A DNA stretch of 64,000 bases from Prado023 sp963700395. GTDB taxonomy: Bacteria > Actinomycetota > Actinomycetes > S36-B12 > CAIYMF01. Below the pieces are notes generated by a model that saw only the letters and a list, made by a program, of their open reading frames with translations, searched no databases and was not told the DNA's origin. The translations under genes and the position numbers were made by a program. The first letter of the stretch is position 1; each line of letters opens with the position of its first letter. This document shows positions 52,550-61,756 of this stretch, piece by piece. The DNA is taken from assembly GCA_963700395.1 (NCBI GenBank), contig CAVOXI010000008.1, positions 124,001 through 188,000 of the forward strand, in the 5' to 3' direction.

Positions 52550-53486
52550 GTGGGGAACGAGGCTGGGCGCGTGCTGGGGGCGACCGTCACTGCCGTCCTG
52601 GCCATGTCACTGGGGATCCTCGTGTTCCGTGGGCCGGCCACCGCCGGCGGGATCGTCGACGGTTCCAGCCCAGCCGTCTCGACAGCAGCGTCGGTGGGCC
52701 TCGACCTGGGGATCGAACGGGTCAGCCCCCGCCCTGACATCTACGGCGTGGGGATCGTCGTGCGGATCCTGTTCGATCACAAGGTGCCCCGGGCGGCCCG
52801 GACCGCCGTCACCGACCGCATCAGCATCACCTCATCCAAGCCCATCGGCGAGTCCGGGTGGGCCTGGACCGATGCGCGAACCGCGGTCTTCCGGCCCAGG
52901 GACTTCTGGCCGGCGAACACGACGGTCACGATCAGCACCCAACCTGGCGGCGAGGTGATCGCCCAGGGGTCCGGACGTGGTCTCCGCTGGGCAGGCATGG
53001 CCGAGCAGACGTTCACGACGGGCGCCGCGCAGGTGATCACGGTCGACGGCCAGACGGACCAGGCCACGGTCGTCCGCGACGGTCAGGCGGTGCGCACGAT
53101 GCCGATCTCGCTCGGCAAGTCCGGCTGGGAGACCCGCTCGGGCATCAAGGTCCTGATGGAGAAGTACAAGGTCAAGCGGATGACCAGCGCCAGCATCGGC
53201 GCCGAGGACCCCTACATCCTTGACGCCCCCGATGCGATCCGCCTGACCGACAGCGGGGAGTTCATCCACGCGGCGCCCTGGGCCGACGCCCGACTCGGGC
53301 GCAGCAACGGATCCCACGGCTGCACCAACGTGTCGAGCGCCGATGCGCGGTGGCTCTACGTGCAACCACCTGTACGGGGACCCGGTGATCACGACGGGCA
53401 CGTCGCGGCCCATGGAGCCCGACAACGGTGCAGGCGGCGTGTGGAACGTCCCCTGGGAGACCTGGCTGACCGGGCAGACCACCTGA
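52550..53486 (+). CDS. L,D-transpeptidase (YkuD) with immunoglobulin-like domain, 3' frameshift
   Basis: L,D-transpeptidases make 3-3 peptidoglycan crosslinks outside the membrane. The GTG at 52550 starts an export signal (GATVTAVLAMSLGILVF). An Ig-like domain (RVSPRPDIYGVGIVVRILFD to AEQTFTTG) precedes the YkuD domain (MPISLGKSGWETRSGIKVLM), with the catalytic block HAAPWADARLGRSNG followed by SHGCTNVS. Just after ADARWLY, near 53358-53365, one extra base shifts the frame. The other frame continues NHLYGDPVITTGTSRPMEPD, GAGGVWNVPWETWLTG and stops at 53486, the expected family C-terminus. The TACAAC hexamer six bases before GTG suggests a leaderless transcript. Confidence 0.9.
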
Positions 53487-53586
53487 CGGGACAGATCGCC
53501 ACGCCCAGCAGCTGGGCACGGCCCGGACCCTTTCGCGGATGTGTAGTGTCGCGTGGGTCAGGTCACCGAATGAGAAGGCACCGATC

Positions 53587-54187
53587 ATGACCGACCCACC
53601 CCCCGGCAGTGCGGGCAGACGGCGCCCGGTGCAGACGACGGTCGACCTCAGCGGGCTGCACCCCAAGGCCCTCGAGGCACTGGCGCGCGACCTGTTCCCC
53701 GGGGAGGTCGTCCGGGTCGTCATCCTCGGCGAGCGCGACCAGGCGATCATCGGCACCCACCGGCGGGCCCTCGTCTTCAAGAAGGGCTTCGCCGGCGGCG
53801 CGCTGTTCACCACGGAGATGATCAGCTGGGACTACGCGCACCTGACCGGTGTCCGGACCCAGACCAGTGAGCGGGCCGGCGCGGTGATGCTCGAGGCGAG
53901 CCGTCCCGGCGGGCCGCCCCAGGCGCCTGCGGGGCAACTACGAGAAGGACCCGCTCAAGGCGCCCAACGCCATCCCGATCACCCCGCCGTTCGATGCAGC
54001 GATCGCCGGGGCTGAGTCGCTGCGGGCGCTCATCGCCAGGGCGACGGCACCGGCTCCAACCGTGGCAGCGGCCAGTGCGCCCTCCCCGGCCCAGGAGCTG
54101 CACCACCTCGCGGAGCTCCGCGACCTGGGCGTGATCACGGCCGAGGAGTTCGAGATCATGAAGGCCCGGATCATCCACGGGGGATGA
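53587..54187 (+). CDS. PH-like plus SHOCT-domain protein, internal frameshift
   Basis: From ATG 53587 (MTDPPPGSAGRRRPVQTT) the first frame gives a small beta-rich domain (ALEALARDLFPGEVVRVVILG, RRALVFKKGFAGGALFT), which looks like the PH-type domain common before SHOCT. Near 53910-53935 the frame changes. The other frame gives RGNYEKDPLKAPNAIPITPP and a Ser/Ala/Pro linker, then the SHOCT helix pair LHHLAELRDLGVITAEEFEIMKARII with stop at 54187. The SHOCT domain is a C-terminal oligomerisation motif. No function is known; the gene converges with the LacI regulator. Confidence 0.75.
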
Positions 54188-54243
54188 GTCCGCGGCGCCG
54201 AGGCGCGGGCCCGGGCGAGAGCCTCAGGACATGCCCGGACGGC

Positions 54244-55296
54244 TCACGCCGGAACCGTGCCGGCCGTCACCCCGGTGCCACGACGGGCAGGGGGCGGGGC
54301 CACACTCCCGCGGAGAACCAGCACCGGCGGCACCAACTCGTGGAGCAGCTCACGTGGCCCCTCCATCTGGTCGACGAGCATCCGCAGGGCCCGGCGGCCC
54401 ACCTCCTCGAAGCCCTGACGCACTGTCGTCAGCGGCGGGATGAAGAAGCCCGACTCGGGAAGGTCGTCGTACCCGATGAGGCTCACGTCGTCAGGGACGC
54501 GAAGGCCGTGCTCGTGCAGGGCCCGGAGGATCCCCAGGGCGGTCTGGTCGTTGGCAGCGAAGATGGCGGTCACGTCCGGGATCCTGGCGAGCATCTTCCC
54601 GGCCTCATAGCCGCCAGCCGCCGACCAGTCGCCGGTGATGACCGGGGGCACCTCGGCCCCGGCCCGTTCCAGTGTCGCCCGCCACCCGTCGATGCGGTCC
54701 AGGCTGTCGAACACGTCCGTCGGCCCGGAGACGTGCCATACGGTCCGGTGGCCCGCGTCCAGAAGCGTCTGCGTGGCCTCGGTGGCGCCGGCCACCTGAT
54801 CGATGCCGACGCTGGGGATGGCCTCCTTGCGGTCCCCGCCGATGGTGACCAGCGGCTGCTCGGCCGGGACCTCCCGGATCGCCTCAGCCGCCGAGACCAC
54901 CGGCACGATCACGATGATCCCGCCGACCTGCTGGTTGAGGTGCCTGTTGACCGCATCCTCGATCGATGCCCGGTCCAGGGCCGCGACACTGGCGACGCTC
55001 ACGCCGTATCCCGCCTGCACGGCTGCTGCCTCCACGGAGTACAGCAGGGAGGCCGGACCGAAGAGGGTCGAGGGCTGGGCGACCACGCCGATCTGGTCGC
55101 TGCGCCCGCTGGCCAGCGCGCGGGCGGCGCGGTTCGGCCGGTACCCCAACTCCTGCATCGCCGCCAGGACGCGCAGGCGGGTCTGCTGCTTGACGTTCGG
55201 GTGGTCGTTGAGGACCCGCGAGACCGTCTGGTGCGACACCCCGGCGAGCCGGGCCACATCGGTCATCGCCGGCGCGCGGCTCGGGCCGGTGGCCAT
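54244..55296 (-). CDS. LacI-family repressor of the arabinose locus (AraR-like)
   Basis: This 350-residue regulator has the LacI HTH at residues 12-34 (TDVARLAGVSHQTVSRVLND, the recognition helix VSHQTVSRVLN), hinge region YRPNRAARALASGRS, and a periplasmic-binding-type sugar domain (IGVVAQPSTLFGPASL, VTAIFAANDQTALGIL, VSLIGYDDLPESGFF). The start ATG 55296 has GAGGAG six bases upstream; a longer frame begins at 55344. It ends the minus-strand arabinose gene set, behind a terminator hairpin. Its likely operator is the palindrome at 63469-63486. L-arabinose as effector is inference from neighbours. Confidence 0.85.
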   Translation of the reverse strand: MATGPSRAPAMTDVARLAGVSHQTVSRVLNDHPNVKQQTRLRVLAAMQELGYRPNRAARALASGRSDQIGVVAQPSTLFGPASLLYSVEAAAVQAGYGVSVASVAALDRASIEDAVNRHLNQQVGGIIVIVPVVSAAEAIREVPAEQPLVTIGGDRKEAIPSVGIDQVAGATEATQTLLDAGHRTVWHVSGPTDVFDSLDRIDGWRATLERAGAEVPPVITGDWSAAGGYEAGKMLARIPDVTAIFAANDQTALGILRALHEHGLRVPDDVSLIGYDDLPESGFFIPPLTTVRQGFEEVGRRALRMLVDQMEGPRELLHELVPPVLVLRGSVAPPPARRGTGVTAGTVPA

Positions 55297-55360
55297 AGGA
55301 AGCTCCTCTGCGCTGTTCGGTGGATTGATCGATGGTCGCAGCAATGGAACATAGCGCCAG

Positions 55361-55395
55361 GCGTGTGCAGCGCCCCCAACTGGCGCTGCACACGC
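55361..55395 (-). terminator. Hairpin terminator between the sugar permease and the LacI gene
   Basis: Arms 55361-55374 and 55382-55395 pair perfectly over 14 bases with a 7-base loop, three bases after the permease stop. It should separate the transport operon from the regulator gene. Confidence 0.75.
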
Positions 55396-55397
55396 AC

Positions 55398-56666
55398 CTA
55401 TTCGTCGGCAGGCACCAGGGCGTCGGACTGGTCCTGGTCAGGCATGCCCTGCGAGGCGCCGTCCTCCAGGGGGACGGTCGTCACCGCCGCCCCGACCGAC
55501 GAGCGGCGCTTGTTCCAGACGTCGAAGGCGACCGCGAACAGCAGGACGAGGCCCTTGATCGTCATCTGCCAGTCGACCGAGACGCCCATCAGGGACATGC
55601 CGTTGTTCAGCACGCCCATCACGAAGCCACCGACGATGGCGCCGATGACCGTGCCGACACCACCGGTCACGGCCGCGCCGCCGATGAACGCGGCTGCGAT
55701 CGCATCAAGCTCGAAGTTGACGCCCGCCTTCGGGTTGGCAGCCGTGAGCCGTGCGGCGAACACCATGCCTGCCAGGGCCGCGAGCATGCCCATGTTGGCC
55801 ATCACCAGCATGTCGACCCGCTTGGTGCGAACCCCGGACATGGAGGCCGCCGGGTAGTTGCCGCCGACGGCGTAGATGTGCCGGCCGAACACCGTGCGGT
55901 TCATGATGAAGCTGTAGATGCCGATCAGCGCGAAGAGCACGAGCCCGACGATCGGCAGGCCCTTGTACTGCGCCAGGAGGTAGGCGAACCACATGATCAC
56001 GGCGACGACGGCCACCTGCTTGAGGATGAACACCGACATCGGCGACACAGCGAAGTTGTAGCGCTGCTTCGAGGCGCGCTTGCGGAAGTCCACCACGACG
56101 AGGAAGACGCACAGCAGTACTGCCAGCACCATCGTGAGGTTGTGAAGGCCTGTGTCCGGTCCGACCTCCGGCAGGAACCCGTTGCCGAGCTTCTCGAAGC
56201 CCGGGGGCAGGTTGCCCACCGTCTCGCCCTTGAGGACGGTCAGCGTCAGGCCGCGGAAGACGAGCATGCTCGACAGGGTGACGATGAACGCCGGGATGCC
56301 CATGTAGGCCACCCACGCGCCATGCCATGCCCCGATCGCGGCACCCGCGACAAGGACCAGCACGACCGCGACCGGCCAGGGCACGTCCCACTTGACCATC
56401 ATGGTCACTCCGAGTGCCCCGGTGAAGGCAGCCACGGAGCCGACGGACAGGTCGATGTGCCGGGCGATGATCACCATCACCATGCCGATCGCCAGGATCA
56501 GGATGTAGCTGTTCTGGGTCAGCAGGTTGGTGAGGTTCAGGGGCTTGAGCAGGATCCCGTCGGTGGTGATCTGGAACAGGATGATGATGGCGACCAGGGC
56601 GCCGATCATCCCGTACTGGCGGATGTTGCCGCTCATCAGACTCTTCAAGCTGGTCATCCGTGTCAC
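55398..56666 (-). CDS. Sugar ABC transporter permease (MmsB/XylH/GguB type)
   Basis: This 422-residue membrane protein has about ten hydrophobic segments. Recognisable stretches are NSYILILAIGMVMVIIARHIDLSVGSVAA (the conserved helix with the DLSVGS motif), FIVTLSSMLVFRGL, GRHIYAVGGNYPAA, SGVRTKRV and FIGGAAVTGGVGTVIGAIVGG with VLNNGMSLMGVS. This is the long single permease of the ChvE-Mms type, which forms a homodimer with the fused ATPase. The C-terminus is a Gln/Asp tail (SQGMPDQDQSDALVPADE). It lies 28 bases after the ATPase gene. Confidence 0.95.
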   Translation of the reverse strand: MTRMTSLKSLMSGNIRQYGMIGALVAIIILFQITTDGILLKPLNLTNLLTQNSYILILAIGMVMVIIARHIDLSVGSVAAFTGALGVTMMVKWDVPWPVAVVLVLVAGAAIGAWHGAWVAYMGIPAFIVTLSSMLVFRGLTLTVLKGETVGNLPPGFEKLGNGFLPEVGPDTGLHNLTMVLAVLLCVFLVVVDFRKRASKQRYNFAVSPMSVFILKQVAVVAVIMWFAYLLAQYKGLPIVGLVLFALIGIYSFIMNRTVFGRHIYAVGGNYPAASMSGVRTKRVDMLVMANMGMLAALAGMVFAARLTAANPKAGVNFELDAIAAAFIGGAAVTGGVGTVIGAIVGGFVMGVLNNGMSLMGVSVDWQMTIKGLVLLFAVAFDVWNKRRSSVGAAVTTVPLEDGASQGMPDQDQSDALVPADE

Positions 56667-56694
56667 CTTCTGCTCGTCACGATGGTCATGGGTG

Positions 56695-58224
56695 CTACCT
56701 ACTGCTGGTGGTCATATGGCGCATGAGGACTTCCTGTGTGGCCTCGGAGGCCACGAACTCACCCGTGATGTGGCCCTCGGCCAGGGTGTAGATCCGATCG
56801 CACAGCCCGAGGAGCTCGGGAAGCTCGGAGGAGATCACGATGACGGCGTGGCCCCCCTTGGCCAGCGCCTGCACGAAGCCGTAGATCTCGTACTTGGCGC
56901 CCACGTCGATCCCGCGGGTCGGCTCGTCGAGGATCATCACCTTCGCGTCGGTGTAGATCCACTTGCTCAGGACGACCTTCTGCTGGTTGCCACCGGAGAG
57001 CTGGGCGACCTTGGCCTCGACGTTCGGGGCCTTGATGTTCATCCGCTTGCGGAAGTCCTCGGCGACCTTGACCTCCTCGTTCTCGTCGACGGTCAGGCCG
57101 TGGGTGAGCTTGTGGATGCCTGCCGAGACGATCGAGGTCTTGATGTCGTCGAGGAGGTTCAGGCCCAGCGACTTGCGGTCCTCGGTCACGTAGGCCAACC
57201 CGGAGTTGATGGCATCCGCGACCGAGTTGAGCGCGAGCTCCTTGCCGTCCAGGACGAGCCTGCCGCTGATGCGTGCCCCGTAGGACTTGCCGAAGATGGA
57301 TCGGGCGAGCTCGGTGCGCCCAGCGCCCATGAGCCCGGCGATCCCCACGATCTCGCCGCGACGGGCCACCAGGTTGGCGTCGGTGACAACAGCGCGCGAG
57401 TGGTCGATCGGGCTGTACACGTTCCAGTCGCTGACCTCGAAGAGCACCTCGCCCACCTCTGGGGTGTAGGGCGGGAAGCGGTGCTCGAGGTCCCGGCCGA
57501 CCATCCCCTGGATGATCCGGTCCTCGTCGACGCCGCCGTTGGCGACCTCGAGGGTCTCGATCGTCCGGCCGTCGCGCAGGATCGTGATGCTGTCGGCGAT
57601 GGCGGCGATCTCGTTGAGCTTGTGGGAGATCATGATGCTGGTGATGCCCTTGGCCTTCAGCTCGCGCAGCAGGTTGAGCAGGTGCGCGGAGTCGTCGTCG
57701 TTGAGGGCCGCCGTCGGCTCGTCGAGGATCAGCAGCTTCACGCTGCGCGACAGGGCCTTGGCGATCTCGACGAGCTGCTGCTTGCCGATCCCCAGGTGCT
57801 TGATCGGGGTCAGGGGGTTCTCCGAGAGCCCGACGCGCGTGAGCAGGTCGTGCGCGTCGCGGTTGGTCCGGTCCCAGGAGATGACCCCTCGGGTGACGTT
57901 CTCGTTGCCGAGGAAGATGTTCTCGGCGATGGACAGCTCGGGGATCAGCGCCAGCTCCTGGTGGATGATGACGATCCCGGCGTGCTCGCTGGCTCGGATG
58001 TCACGGAATGCGACGCTCTGGCCCTCGTAGACGATCTCCCCGTCGTAGCTTCCGTGCGGGTACACCCCGCTCAGTACCTTCATCAGGGTCGACTTGCCGG
58101 CGCCGTTCTCCCCGCAGATCGCGTGGATCTCGCCGGCGTGGACCGTCAGGTTCACGTCGGACAGCGCCTTGACCCCGGGGAACTCCTTGGTGATGGAGCG
58201 CATCTCGAGGATGGGTCCGCTCAT
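56695..58224 (-). CDS. Sugar ABC transporter double ATPase (MmsA/GguA type)
   Basis: This 509-residue protein has two ABC cassettes for sugar import. The first has Walker A GENGAGKST near residue 38, the segment IHQELALIPELSIAENI, LGIGKQQLVEIAKAL (signature) and ILDEPTAALND. The second keeps GLMGAGRTE in place of a canonical Walker A, AQLSGGNQQKVVLSKW and ILDEPTRGIDVGAKYEIY. Such asymmetry is normal in RbsA/XylG/MmsA. The start is ATG 58224. It lies between the binding-protein gene and the permease; a stable hairpin stands upstream. Confidence 0.95.
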   Translation of the reverse strand: MSGPILEMRSITKEFPGVKALSDVNLTVHAGEIHAICGENGAGKSTLMKVLSGVYPHGSYDGEIVYEGQSVAFRDIRASEHAGIVIIHQELALIPELSIAENIFLGNENVTRGVISWDRTNRDAHDLLTRVGLSENPLTPIKHLGIGKQQLVEIAKALSRSVKLLILDEPTAALNDDDSAHLLNLLRELKAKGITSIMISHKLNEIAAIADSITILRDGRTIETLEVANGGVDEDRIIQGMVGRDLEHRFPPYTPEVGEVLFEVSDWNVYSPIDHSRAVVTDANLVARRGEIVGIAGLMGAGRTELARSIFGKSYGARISGRLVLDGKELALNSVADAINSGLAYVTEDRKSLGLNLLDDIKTSIVSAGIHKLTHGLTVDENEEVKVAEDFRKRMNIKAPNVEAKVAQLSGGNQQKVVLSKWIYTDAKVMILDEPTRGIDVGAKYEIYGFVQALAKGGHAVIVISSELPELLGLCDRIYTLAEGHITGEFVASEATQEVLMRHMTTSSR

Positions 58225-58289
58225 TGCTCACTGCCTCCATGGCTCCGGTGTCATGACTCGCAGCGGGGCTGCGACGGTTGGCGGGTGAT

Positions 58290-58332
58290 GGTGGGTGGTG
58301 GCCGCCGGGTTGGTCGGCGACCACCACCCACC
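58290..58332 (-). terminator. Attenuating hairpin between binding protein and ATPase genes
   Basis: Arms 58290-58306 and 58316-58332 form a 17-base stem with one mismatch, with a 9-base loop, inside the 145-base gap. Such partial terminators or mRNA-stabilising hairpins commonly sit after a binding-protein gene, so that it is made in excess of the membrane components. Confidence 0.65.
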
Positions 58333-58369
58333 GTGCCTCACGAGCTGCCCGCAGGCAGCGGGGTGAGGA

Positions 58370-59497
58370 TCAGCCGTCGATCTGCTCCTGCGTGTAGTAG
58401 CCGGTGTCGACCAGGGCCTCGGTGACGTTGTCCTTGGTCACGGTGACGGGCTTGAGCAGGTAGCTCGGGACCACCTTGACGCCGTTGTCGTACGTCGTGG
58501 TGTCGTTGACCTCGGGCTCCTGGCAGTTGCCGATCGCCTCGATCATCTTGACGGTGACCTCGGCGAGGTCGCGGGTGTCCTTGAAGATCGTCGAGTTCTG
58601 CTCGCCAGCCAGGATCGACTGGACGGACTGGATCTCGGCGTCCTGGCCACTGACCACGGGGAGCGGCTTGTCGCCACTGCCGTAGCCGTTGGCCTTCAGG
58701 GCGGCGATGATGCCCAGGGACAGGCCGTCGTAGGGCGACAGCACGCCGTCAACGGTCTCGGTGGTGTAGCTCTTGGTCAGCAGGTCCTCCATGCGCTTCT
58801 GGGCGGTGGCGGGATCCCAACGCAGGATCGCTGCCTGCTCGAAGTCGGTCTGGCCGGAGACGACCACCATCTCCTTGGAGTCGATCAGCGGCTGCAGGAT
58901 CGACATGGCGCCGTTCCAGAAGAACGTCGCGTTGTTGTCGTCGGGGGAACCGGCGAACAGCTCGACGTTGTAGGGGCCCTCGCCCGTTGCCTTGAGGCCC
59001 TCGACCAGCGCCTCGGCCTGCAGGACGCCCACGCCGAAGTTGTCGAACGTCGAGTAGTAGTCCACGGCGCCGGACTCACGGATGAGCCGGTCGTAGGCGA
59101 GCACCGGGATGTCGGACTCCTCGGCGGTGTTGAGGATGTCGCCCAGCGCGGTGCCGTCGATGGCGGCGATGACCAGCATCTGGTCGCCCTTGGTGACCAT
59201 GTTCTCGACCTGGGAGACCTGGGTCGGGATGTCGTCCTCCGCGTACTGCAGGTCGACCTGGTAGCCAGCAGCCTCGAGCTGCTTCTTCATGTTGTCGCCG
59301 TCCTGGATCCAGCGCTGGGAGGACTTGGTGGGCATCGCCACACCGATGGTGCCCTTCTCAGACGGGTTGCAGTCGGCCGCTGCTGCCGAGCCGGAGCCGG
59401 AGGCCGCGGGTGCTGCAGTGTCGTCACTGCCGCTGCTGCAGGCGGCAAGGCTGAACATGAGCCCCGCTGCTGCGAATGCGGATACGTACTTCCTCAT
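58370..59497 (-). CDS. Sugar-binding lipoprotein of the arabinose importer (ChvE-like)
   Basis: This 375-residue lipoprotein has a signal and lipobox (AAGLMFSLAAC, Cys near residue 20) and an Asp/Ala/Ser linker. The body is a type I sugar-binding protein: GTIGVAMPTKSSQRWIQDGD, QVDLQYAEDDIPTQVSQVEN, VIAAIDGTAL, PVLAYDRLIRESGAVDYYSTFDN in pieces, VELFAGSPDDNNATFFWNG, SPYDGLSLGIIAALKANG and VSGQDAEIQSVQSI. This is the ChvE/multiple-sugar pattern. In this context it should bind L-arabinose, though ChvE proteins also take xylose, glucose and galactose. A good ribosome site (AAGGAA) precedes ATG 59497. Confidence 0.92.
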   Translation of the reverse strand: MRKYVSAFAAAGLMFSLAACSSGSDDTAAPAASGSGSAAAADCNPSEKGTIGVAMPTKSSQRWIQDGDNMKKQLEAAGYQVDLQYAEDDIPTQVSQVENMVTKGDQMLVIAAIDGTALGDILNTAEESDIPVLAYDRLIRESGAVDYYSTFDNFGVGVLQAEALVEGLKATGEGPYNVELFAGSPDDNNATFFWNGAMSILQPLIDSKEMVVVSGQTDFEQAAILRWDPATAQKRMEDLLTKSYTTETVDGVLSPYDGLSLGIIAALKANGYGSGDKPLPVVSGQDAEIQSVQSILAGEQNSTIFKDTRDLAEVTVKMIEAIGNCQEPEVNDTTTYDNGVKVVPSYLLKPVTVTKDNVTEALVDTGYYTQEQIDG

Positions 59498-59563
59498 TGA
59501 GCGTTCCTTCCTGATGGGTCATGGAACGGGGCTCGTCCCATGGGTCGTGCGCCTGGCTGCGGG

Positions 59564-61069
59564 CTAGAAGCCCAGGGCCAGGCGGTAGTACGCCTGGCTC
59601 CACCGCCGCTCCTGGATGAAGTGGCGGATGTCTGTTGTGCTGTCGATGAGCGCCAGCTCCGTGCTGACGATCTCGGACAGGTCCCACAGGTGCTCGGCGG
59701 ACAGGGCCGTGGTGAGCACTGTGTGGTGCGGGCCGCCGGCGGTGATCCACGCCTCGGCGGAGGTGCGCAGGTCCGGCGCCGGGCGCCACACGGCGCGGGC
59801 GACGGGCAGCTTGGGCAGCGCCTCATCGGGGGCGACGAGCTCGACCTCGTTGGCCACGAACCGGAACCTGTCTCCCATGTCGCACAGGCCCAGGACGATC
59901 CCGTCGGCCGGCGTGGCGGTGAACACCAGGCGGACCGGGTCCTCGCGGCCGCCGATGGCCAGGGGGTGGATCTCCAGGCTCGGTCGCTCGTCGGTGATCG
60001 ACGGGCAGACCTCGAGCATGTGGGCACCGAGGATCTTCTCCGCGCCGGGGGCCAGGTGGTAGGTGTAGTCCTCCATGAAGGACGTCCCGCCGGGCAGTCC
60101 CTGGGCCATCACCTTGAGCGTTCGGACCATGACGGCGGTCTTCCAGTCACCCTCGCCGGCGAAGCCGTACCCGTCGGCCATCAGCCGTTGGACGGCAAGG
60201 CCGGGGAGCTGGCGCAGCCCGCCGAGGTCCTCGAAGTTGGAGGTGAAGGCGGTGAAGCCTCCGTCGGTGAGGAAGCGGCGCAGGCCCGCCTCGATGCGCG
60301 CGCCGTACCGCAGCGCATCGTGGCGGACCGCACCCGGCTGGAGCTCGGGGACGATGTCGTAGAGGTCGGCGTACTCGGCGACCAGGGCGTCGACCTCGCT
60401 GTCACCGACCGCGTCGACGACCGCGACGAGGTCGTTGACGCCGTAGGTGTTCACCGACACCCCGAAGCGGATCTCGGCCTCGACCTTGTCACCCTCGGTC
60501 ACGGCGACGTTGCGCATGTTGTCCCCGAAGCGGGCCAGGCGCATCGAGCGCATCGCGGCGGCCCCGGCGGCGGCCCGTGCCCACTGCCCGATCCGCTCGG
60601 CGACGACCGGATCGCTCGCATGCCCGGCGACGGTCTTGCGGGCGATGCCCATCCGTGTGGCCATGAACCCGAACTCGCGGTCGCCGTGGGCGGCCTGGTT
60701 GAGGTTCATGAAGTCCATGTCGATGGTCGCCCACGGGAGGTCGCGGTTGGCCTGGGTGTGCAGGTGCAGCAGCGGCTTGCGCAGTGCCTCAAGACCGGAG
60801 ATCCACATCTTGGCGGGGCTGAACGTGTGCATCCAGGCGATCACCCCGACGCAGGCGTCGTCCGCGCTGGCCTCGATCATCGTGCGCCGGATCGCGTCGG
60901 CCTCCTTGAGGACCGGCTTGAACACGATCTGGAAGGGGATCGCGTCCGAGGCGTCGAGCGTCCGGGCGATGTCGCCGGACTGCTCGGCGACCTGGGCCAG
61001 GACCTCGTCTCCGTAGAGGGTCTGGCTGCCCGTGAGGAACCAGATCTGTGGGGCGGCCTGGGCGGTCAT
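59564..61069 (-). CDS. araA: L-arabinose isomerase
   Basis: AraA converts L-arabinose to L-ribulose using Mn2+. The 501-residue enzyme begins QIWFLTGSQTLYGDEVLAQV and has GVIAWMHTFSPAKMWISGL, DLPWATIDMDFMNLNQAAHG, DREFGFM, GFAGEGDWKTAVMVRTL (metal ligand Glu), GGTSFMEDYTYHL (second Glu and His), LGAHMLEVCPSI and the late GPHHTVLT with the last His. Length and motifs are normal. The ATG at 61069 overlaps the araD stop by four bases. It is followed by the importer genes 66 bases on. Confidence 0.98.
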   Translation of the reverse strand: MTAQAAPQIWFLTGSQTLYGDEVLAQVAEQSGDIARTLDASDAIPFQIVFKPVLKEADAIRRTMIEASADDACVGVIAWMHTFSPAKMWISGLEALRKPLLHLHTQANRDLPWATIDMDFMNLNQAAHGDREFGFMATRMGIARKTVAGHASDPVVAERIGQWARAAAGAAAMRSMRLARFGDNMRNVAVTEGDKVEAEIRFGVSVNTYGVNDLVAVVDAVGDSEVDALVAEYADLYDIVPELQPGAVRHDALRYGARIEAGLRRFLTDGGFTAFTSNFEDLGGLRQLPGLAVQRLMADGYGFAGEGDWKTAVMVRTLKVMAQGLPGGTSFMEDYTYHLAPGAEKILGAHMLEVCPSITDERPSLEIHPLAIGGREDPVRLVFTATPADGIVLGLCDMGDRFRFVANEVELVAPDEALPKLPVARAVWRPAPDLRTSAEAWITAGGPHHTVLTTALSAEHLWDLSEIVSTELALIDSTTDIRHFIQERRWSQAYYRLALGF

Positions 61070-61755
61070 TGCTGTCCTCCGTGTTGTCCGTAGACGTTCT
61101 GGTAGCGCTGGTAGAGGCCGTCGATGTCGTCGGTGGCCAGTGGCACGGGTTCTCCGAGCTGGCGGGAGATGTGCACGGTCCGGGCGACGTCCTCGAGCAT
61201 CACGGCCGCCCTGACCGCGGCGCGGGCGTCGGGGCCGATGGTGAAGGGGCCGTGGTTGGCCATCAGGACCGCAGGCGACCGGCTGCCGCGCAGGACGTCG
61301 ACAATGCCGGCGCCGATGGAGTCGTCGCCGATCCGGGCGAACGGCCCGACCGGGATCTCCCCACCGAACTCGTCGGCGATCATGGTCAGCACGCACGGGA
61401 TCGACTCCCGGCGGGCTGCCCAGGCGCACGCATAGGTGGAGTGGGTGTGCACCACCCCACCGACCTCGGGCATGTGCCGGTACACGTAGGCGTGCGCGGC
61501 GGTGTCCGAGGACGGGGCGAAGTCACCCTCGACCAGGGTGCCGTACAGGTCGGTGACGACCATCCGCTCGGCGGACAGCTCGTCGTAGGACACCCCCGAG
61601 GGCTTGATCACCATCAGGTCATGACCGGGCACCCGCGCGGACACGTTGCCCGCGGTCCAGATCACCAGCTCGTAGCGGGTCAGCTCGGCGTGCAGCGCCG
61701 CGACCTGGGCGCGCAGGGCGTCCAGGGCCGGGCGGGCCTCGGCGGGGATCGTCAT
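61066..61755 (-). CDS. araD: L-ribulose-5-phosphate 4-epimerase
   Basis: AraD converts L-ribulose-5-phosphate to D-xylulose-5-phosphate, the link to the pentose phosphate pathway. The 229-residue class II aldolase-fold protein shows TAGNVSARVPGHDLMVIKPSG, DTAAHAYVYRHMPEVGGVVHTHS with zinc-binding His, YACAWAARRESIP, ANHGPFTIG with the third His, and a C-terminal RYQNVYGQHGGQ. It starts at ATG 61755, one base after the araB stop, and its stop overlaps araA. The araB-D-A order differs from the B-A-D order of E. coli. Confidence 0.97.
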   Translation of the reverse strand: MTIPAEARPALDALRAQVAALHAELTRYELVIWTAGNVSARVPGHDLMVIKPSGVSYDELSAERMVVTDLYGTLVEGDFAPSSDTAAHAYVYRHMPEVGGVVHTHSTYACAWAARRESIPCVLTMIADEFGGEIPVGPFARIGDDSIGAGIVDVLRGSRSPAVLMANHGPFTIGPDARAAVRAAVMLEDVARTVHISRQLGEPVPLATDDIDGLYQRYQNVYGQHGGQQ

Positions 61756-61756
61756 G

